Below, piece after piece: positions 1-6,700 of a stretch of 7,294 bases of DNA (positions are counted from its first letter, which is position 1; the number at the start of each line of letters is the position of its first letter). Position numbers and translations under genes: made by a program. The notes beneath the pieces are model-generated. The model was given only the letters and a program-made list of their open reading frames with translations, searched no databases and had not been told where the DNA came from. Source of the stretch: Lysobacterales bacterium (GTDB lineage Bacteria > Pseudomonadota > Gammaproteobacteria > Xanthomonadales > Rhodanobacteraceae); NCBI GenBank assembly GCA_013298265.1, contig JAAFHE010000181.1, forward strand, positions 1-7,294, in the 5' to 3' direction.

Positions 1-779
1 AGGCGCATCGCGAGCGCCTCGATCTGTTGCTGCACACCCACGGCGCGCTGCTGTGCCGCGGGTTCGCGATCGACACTGCGGAGAAAGTCGAGCGCTTCGC
101 CGCCGTGTTCTGCGACGACCTCCATGCCGACAATGGCGAACACCCGCACGTGTCGAACCGCGTCTATAGACCCGTGCCGTATCCGGCGGCCGAGAAACTG
201 CTCTGGCACAACGAGAACACATTCAACCGCGCATGGCCGCAACGCATCTGGTTCGCCTGTGCCGAGCCCGCGGAGCAGGGTGGCGAAACGCCGCTGGTCG
301 ACGTGCGGGAGGTCCATCGGCGTCTCGATCCCGCGGTGCGCGAGGAGTTCCTGCGCCGCGGCGTCATGTATGTGCGCAACTATTGTTCCTGCGTCGGGCG
401 CGGTTGGCGCGACATCTTCGGCAGCGACGATCGCGCGGTGGTCGAAGCGAAATGCCGCGCCGACGATCTGCAATTCGAATGGACTGGCGCGGACGATCTT
501 CGAACGCGCAGCGTGCGTGCCGCGGCCGGCCGCGCATTGCGCGCGATCTATGCGGAGGAATACCTGCCGCGCAACGCGTATTTCGGCGACGGCGGGCGCA
601 TCGACGATGCGGTCATGGCACACATACTCGATACCTATCGTGCCCTTGAAGTCGTGTTCCCCTGGCAACGCGGCGATGTGGTCATGGTCGACAACGTGGC
701 GACCGCGCATGGACGCAATCCGTATTCCGGCGAGCGACGACTTTTCGTCGCGATGGGCGGCATGACGAGCGTCGACTGA
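1..779 (+). CDS. SyrP-like Fe(II)/2-oxoglutarate-dependent hydroxylase (TauD/TfdA superfamily), 5'-partial
   Basis: The reading frame is open from the first full codon at 3 to TGA at 777-779. A TTG at 27 lies inside the conserved N-terminal part (HGALLCRGF), so it is not taken as the start; the true start lies left of the window. Seen: the metal-binding motif HNE (His codon 207-209, Glu 213-215), then WFACAEP and GGETPLVD. A distal His is in TAHGRNP (codon 708-710), followed by the 2-oxoglutarate-binding arginine region GERR (732-740). Known: this subgroup accompanies NRPS genes, and SyrP hydroxylates the beta carbon of aspartate tethered to a synthetase carrier domain. Inference: it hydroxylates the residue loaded on the first carrier domain of the NRPS 20 bases downstream. 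Odd: compared with relatives as I remember them, about 27 residues are missing around 519-540, including the WFNQ-containing block. It may therefore be impaired or divergent. The superfamily call is firm; activity and substrate are not. Confidence 0.87.
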   Translation, partial: AHRERLDLLLHTHGALLCRGFAIDTAEKVERFAAVFCDDLHADNGEHPHVSNRVYRPVPYPAAEKLLWHNENTFNRAWPQRIWFACAEPAEQGGETPLVDVREVHRRLDPAVREEFLRRGVMYVRNYCSCVGRGWRDIFGSDDRAVVEAKCRADDLQFEWTGADDLRTRSVRAAAGRALRAIYAEEYLPRNAYFGDGGRIDDAVMAHILDTYRALEVVFPWQRGDVVMVDNVATAHGRNPYSGERRLFVAMGGMTSVD

Positions 780-799
780 AACAACCGGGATCATCACTC
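780..799 (+). promoter_or_regulatory. Short intergenic gap with a weak ribosome binding site; likely co-transcription
   Basis: Only 20 bases separate the hydroxylase stop from the NRPS ATG. The best Shine-Dalgarno-like match is GGGA at 787-790, nine bases before the ATG, and it is weak. There is no room for a separate promoter or terminator. The two genes are probably one transcript, and the NRPS may be helped by reinitiation after the upstream stop. Confidence 0.55.
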
Positions 800-3700
800 A
801 TGGACGCAGGCAATCAGATTCAAGGTTATCGACTGTCACCGCAGCAGGAATACCTGTGGCGTCACGCGCGCGCGCTCGCCGGGCGCGTCGAGTTGCGGTT
901 CCACGGCGAGTCGCGCGCGGTGGCGCTCGAAACAGCCTGGGCAAAGCTGCTGCGCGAGGAACCGCTGCTGCGCGTCACCTGGATCGAGGTGCCCGGTCTT
1001 GCTCTGCCGCTGCAATATGTCGCCGATGGGGTGCACTCGCGCTGGGAGGCTTGCGATCTGCGCGGGCAAACGGCGGAGGCACAGACCATTGCGATCGACC
1101 GATCGCTCGCGACAGCGCTTTCGGTAGACAAACCGCTGCCGGCACGCGTCTGTCTTGCGCGCATTGCCGAGGACGAGTGGCATTTTGTCGCCGCGATCTC
1201 GGCCCTGTGCGCCGACACCGCTTCGCTGCAGCAACTGGCGATCCGTCTCGCTGCGGCGATCGACGGCGAGTTCACGCCCACTGGCGACGGCGACCAGTTC
1301 CTGCACTACGCGCAATGGCAGCGCGACAGTGTGGACGAGAATACCGAGACCGACACGATCCGCGCAGGGAACCAGCACGGAGCGCCGGCGACCAGCCTGC
1401 CGTACGACGATTTTGGTGAGGGATTCCCCGAGGCGTCGCTCGCACTGCGCTTGCCGCTCGCCGAGCCCGTACCGCGCGGACTCGTGGTCGAGCAACGGCT
1501 TGGTGCGTCGTGGCGAACCACCGTGACGGCTGCGTTTTCCACTTTGCTGAGCCGGCTTTGCGGCACCGCGATCACGATCGGCGTCGAGGTCGACGGCCGC
1601 GAGCGTTTCGACGATCTTGCCACCGCGGTCGGTCCGTTCACGCGCGGTCTGCCGTTGCGGTTGTCGCTGCAGGACGACTATCGCTACGACGAAGTGCTGC
1701 AGCGCGTACGCGGCGGGCTGGTGCGACTGGAACAACGGCAGGATGCGTGGCCGGTCGACGAAGCCGCGCCCGTTTACGCCATCGGCTTCGTTGGTTCTAC
1801 CGCGGACGCGGCAGTCACACTCGCGGCGGCACCGTACCGCTTGCTGCTGCTGGTCATCGACCGGCCCGACGGCGTCGTGCTGCAATGGCAGCGTGATCCG
1901 CGGGCTTTTGATGCCGACGCCGTCATCTGCCTGCATCGACAGCTCGAGACGCTGCTGCAGGCAGCGATCGCGGCACCGGATACGACGCTGGATAAGCTGC
2001 CGCTGCTCGGGCCGGACGAACGCAGGCGCCTACTGGTCGATTTCAATGCGACAGCCTGTGCGATCGACCTCGCCGCGCGTGTCGATCGTTGCGTTGCCGC
2101 CCAGGCGTTGCAGGCTTCGGATCGCGTCGCGGTGGAAGCCGTCGACGGCGTGCTGAGCTACGCGGAACTCGATGCGCGTGCCAACCGTCTGGCCGCTGCA
2201 TTGCGCGCACGCGGGCCCGGTGTGGGGGCGCTCGTGGGTATCTGCCTGCGGCGTTCGCTCGATCTTGCGGTCGCGATGGTCGCGATTCAGAAGATCGGCG
2301 CAGCCTGGCTGCCGCTCGATCCCGCACTGCCGTCCTTGCGGATCGCACAGATCGTCGGTGATGCGCAATGCCGCTTTGTGCTGACCCAGGCGGCGACCGT
2401 TGATGCGCTCGGTGCCTGTGACGCCGATGTGCAGCGCATCGATCTCGACGACGACGCGACCTGGGGCGTGGCCTCGACAGCAGCGGTCGACATCGCGACA
2501 GCGCCGGATGATCTCGCCTATGTGATGTACACCTCGGGGTCTACCGGAACGCCGAAGGGCGTCATGGTTACCCAGCGGGGACTCGCGAACTATCTGCACT
2601 GGTGTCGCCAGGCGTATCCGCTGCAGGCGGGTGCCCTGGTGCCGGTGCATTCGAGCATCGCGTTCGACCTGACCGTGACAAGCTTGCTTGCGCCGCTGTC
2701 CTGCGGCGGCACCGTGCATTTGCTCGACGAAGCGCTGGGCCTCGATGCGCTGCCGCAATTTATACGCGCACGCGGGGGCGTCGCCCTGGTGAAGATCACG
2801 CCGGCGCATGCGCAATGGCTGGTGTCGGCACTCGCGCCGGATACCCTGCAGATCGATGCGCTCGTGATCGGCGGCGAGAATCTGCAGGCCAGGCACGTGG
2901 CGCAATGGCGTCGCGATTACCCGGCGACTCGGCTGTTCAACGAATACGGTCCCACCGAAACCGTCGTCGGCTGCTGCGTGCATGCGATTGTCGATGCGGA
3001 TCTGCGGCGTGCACCGCTGCCGGTCGGCAAGCCGATCTGCAATACCCAGCTCTACGTGCTCGACGAGGCGCGACGGCCGCTGGCGACCGGACAGATTGGC
3101 GAACTGTATATCGGCGGGTATGGCGTCGCGCGCGGATACCTCGGCCGGCCTGAGCTCAGCGACGATCGCTTCGTGCCGAATCCGTTCGCGGGCGACGGAC
3201 AGTCGCGGCTCTATCGCAGTGGTGACTTGGCGCGGCACCGGCCCGACAGCACGCTTGAGATCCTCGGTCGCGTCGATGATCAGATCAAGTTGCGCGGTTT
3301 CCGCATTGAGCCGGCGGAAATCGAAGCGGCGCTCTGCGCAAACGAGGCAATCGCACAGGCCGTCGTGGTGGCGCGTACCGACCGCAGCGGTGAAAGCGTG
3401 CTCGTTGCCTATGTCGTGCCGCATGCCGCGCACGAGCTGCCGGCACCGGCGCAACTGCGCACCCAGCTTCAGGCGCTGCTGCCGGCGCCGATGGTGCCCG
3501 CGCATTTCGTACGCATCGGTGCATTGCCACTGAGCGTGAACGGCAAGGTCGATCGCCTGGCGCTGCCGGCCTGGGGCGAAGAAGCGGTATCGCGCAAGCC
3601 CTACCGCGCGCCGTCGACACCGGCCGAGCGCGCGCTCGCGCTGCTCTGGCAGGCTTTGCTGGGTCTGGATGCAGTCGGCTGCGATGACCATTTCTTCGAG

Positions 3701-6700
3701 CTCGGCGGACATTCGTTCCTGCTGATCGCGCTGATCGAGAAACTTCACGACGCCGGATTCCACGTTGATGCGCGCACCGCGTTTGCCGCACCCGTGCTGT
3801 CTGATCTGGCCGCGCGGCTAGAGCCGACTGCGATGCAGCGGGCGGATGCTGTTGCGCCGAATCCGCTCGCCCTGCCGCACGGGACGATAGCGCCGGACGA
3901 TCTGCCACTCGTCACCCTGAGTCAGGACGAGATCGACGGTATTGTTGCGCGCACGCCGGGCGGTGCGCCGAACATACAGGACATCTATCCGCTGTCGCCG
4001 CTGCAGGAAGGTATTCTTTTCCATCATTTCCTCGGCGGCAGCGGTGATCCCTATCTCGCGCGCCAGATCCTGCTCTGCCCCGACGCGTTGCGACGCGATG
4101 CGCTGCTCGATGCGATCCGCCAGGTTATTGCGCGGCACGACATACTGCGCAGCGCGGCATGCTGGGAAGGCCTCGCACGGCCGGTACAGGTCGTGTTGCG
4201 GCAGGCCGAGCTGGCGGTGGAGACCTTGCCGGAGGCGCCGTTCGATGCCGCCGTCGCGGCGCTGAAGGCCGCAACGGATCAGTCGCATCTGCGCATGGAT
4301 CTGGCGTGCGCACCGCTGATCCGCGCGTACTGCGCGCCGGTCGCCGGCGAATCGCGCAGCGTAGTCGGGCTCGTGTTCCACCATCTCGTCGTCGATCACG
4401 TGTCGCTCGAGCGCATCGTCGGCGAGGTCGAAGCGGTGCTGCTGGGGCAGGCCGCGCAGTTGCCGGCACCGTATCCGTTCCGCGATTTCATCGCGCGACT
4501 CGAACGTGCGTCGACCGATCAGCATGACGCCTATTTCAGCGCGCGCCTCGGCGACGTGGACGAGCCTTGCGCGCCGTTCGGCATCCTGGAAATTGACGCC
4601 GCGGATGTGGCGGACGAAGCACGCCTGGATCTCGATGCGGCATTCGGCACACGCTTGCGAGCGCTGGCGCACCGCTGCGGCGCGACACCGGCCGCGCTGT
4701 TCCACGCCGCCTGGGCTCAGGTCATCGGACTGTGCAGCGGTCGCCGCGACGTGGTCTTCGGCACGGTGCTGTCGGGACGGCACCACGGCGCGGCCGGTGC
4801 GACCCAGACACTGGGCATGTTCCTCAATACGCTGCCGCTGCGCGTCGCTCTCGATCATGGCGATGCGCGCGCGCTAGTCGGCGCGGTGCAGCAGGAACTC
4901 GCCGAACTGCTCGCGCACGAGCAGGCATCGCTCGCGCTCGCACAGCGCGCAAGCGGCGTCGACGCACAGATTCCGCTGTTCGGTGCGCTGATCAACTATC
5001 GCTTCAGCCGTGACACCGGCGATGCCGAAACGCGCCTGCTCTGGCAGGACATGCCGTTGATCTTCGCCGACGAGCGCAGCAACTACCCGTTCACCCTCGT
5101 CGTCGATGATCGCGGCGACGCGTTCTACTGCAAGCTCATGGGGCCGCGCCGCGCTGAGCTGCAACGGGTACTCGACTATCTGCAACGCGCACTGCAGTTG
5201 CTGGCCGCGGCATTGGAGTCGGCGGCAGCGCTGCCGGGCAATGCGGCGTTGCTCGGAGACGCCGAAATGCAGCGCTGTGCATGGCTGGCCACCGGCGCAG
5301 ATGGCGACTACAACGCGCAGGGGGCGACGCTGGCTGACGCGTTCGAGGCACAGGCACGGCGCACGCCACAGGCGATTGCGCTGCAGGACCACACGACGCA
5401 GCTCACGTATGCGGCGTTGAATGCGCGTGCAAACCGGCTTGCGCGGCAGCTCACCGGATGGGGGGCGCGTCCTGATGATCGCATCGTGATCTGCCTGGCG
5501 CGCAGCATCGAATCGGTGGTCGCGCAATTGGCGGTGATCAAGGCTGGCGCGGCGTATCTGCCGCTGGACGTTGCCGATCCGGAAGCGCGCCTGCGCGAAT
5601 TGATCGACGACTCGGGCGCGCGCATCGTCGTGACCGACACGGCGCACGAGGACAGGCTCCCGGCCTCGAGCACGCTGCAGGTCGTCGTGCTCGACGATGC
5701 ATCGCAGCAGGCGCGTATGGCCGCGTATCCGGACAGCGATCCGGACCGCAGGGTGGCGCCGCTCCAGGGCGATCATCTGGCCTATGTGATGTATACATCG
5801 GGATCGACGGGCAAGCCCAAGGGGGTGATGATCGAACACCGCAGCGTGCTGCGGCTGTCGGTCAACAACACATTTGCGCCGTTGAGCGTGAACGACTGCG
5901 TGGCGCATTGCGCGAACCCGGCATTCGACGCGTCGACCTGGGAGATCTGGCCCGCATTGCTATGCGGTGCGCGGGTGCATGTGGTGAGTTCCGAAGACGT
6001 GCTCGATCCGCCGCGTCTGCGGGCGGCGCTCAAGCAGGGTGGAGTGACGGCACTGTGGCTGACGGTCGGGCTGTTCAACGAATACCTAACCGAACTGGCG
6101 GACAGTTTCGGGCAGTTGCGCTATCTGCTGGTTGGCGGTGATGTGCTCGACCCGCGCACGATCGCGCGGGTGCTGGAGCGGCCGCAGCGGCCGGGTCGTT
6201 TGATCAACGGTTACGGTCCGACGGAAACGACGACGTTTGCCTGTACGCATGTGATCGAAGCCGACGATACACAGGCGGCGCGGATTCCGATTGGTAGGCC
6301 GATCGCGAATACGCGCACGTATATTCTTGATGCAGGAGGCGAGCCGGTACCGGTCGGCGTAGCGGGTGAACTGCATATTGGCGGTCCCGGGGTAGCACGC
6401 GGTTACTGGAATCAACCGGAGCTGACGGCGCAGCGGTTCATCGCCGATCCGTATACAAGTGACACCGACGCGCGGCTGTATCGCACGGGCGATCGCGCGC
6501 GTTACCGGGCCGACGGGACGATCGAGTTTCTGGGCCGCGACGACGGTCAGGTCAAGCTGCGCGGTTTTCGAGTGGAGACCGGCGAGATCGAGGCCCAGCT
6601 TGCGGCTTGCGAAGGCGTGCGCCAGGCGCACGTACTCGTGCGCGAGGACCTGCCTGGTGACAGACAGCTCGTCGCCTATGTCGTCGGCCACGAAGCCGCC

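Noticed and set aside
27..29. TTG as the start of the hydroxylase gene
   Set aside because: Conserved family sequence continues upstream in the same frame to the window edge, and the protein would lack its N-terminal region. The gene is better described as cut by the window.
233..649. 138-codon plus-strand frame overlapping the hydroxylase
   Set aside because: Out of frame with the clear TauD/SyrP motifs and with an Arg/Ala-rich translation typical of a shadow.
780..799. Independent promoter or terminator between the two genes
   Set aside because: Only 20 bases, with no hairpin and no -35/-10 pair visible.
2513..2560. DNA repeat with 5773-5820 (similar sequence in both A domains)
   Set aside because: This is the conserved A3 core motif in two paralogous domains with synonymous differences, not a mobile or recent repeat. 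The longest exact run I see is about 14 bases.
2030..3763. 577-codon open frame on the minus strand
   Set aside because: It lies fully antisense to A1-T1, is in register with the NRPS codons, shows no recognisable domain and is rich in Arg/Gln/His as expected for a GC-rich shadow frame. The same applies to minus-strand frames at 836-1936, 3818-4858, 4874-5908 and 6086-7054.
6177..6194. Imperfect 9-base tandem repeat AGCGGCCGC/AGCGGCCGG
   Set aside because: In frame, short, in a variable segment of A2, and expected by chance in GC-rich coding sequence.
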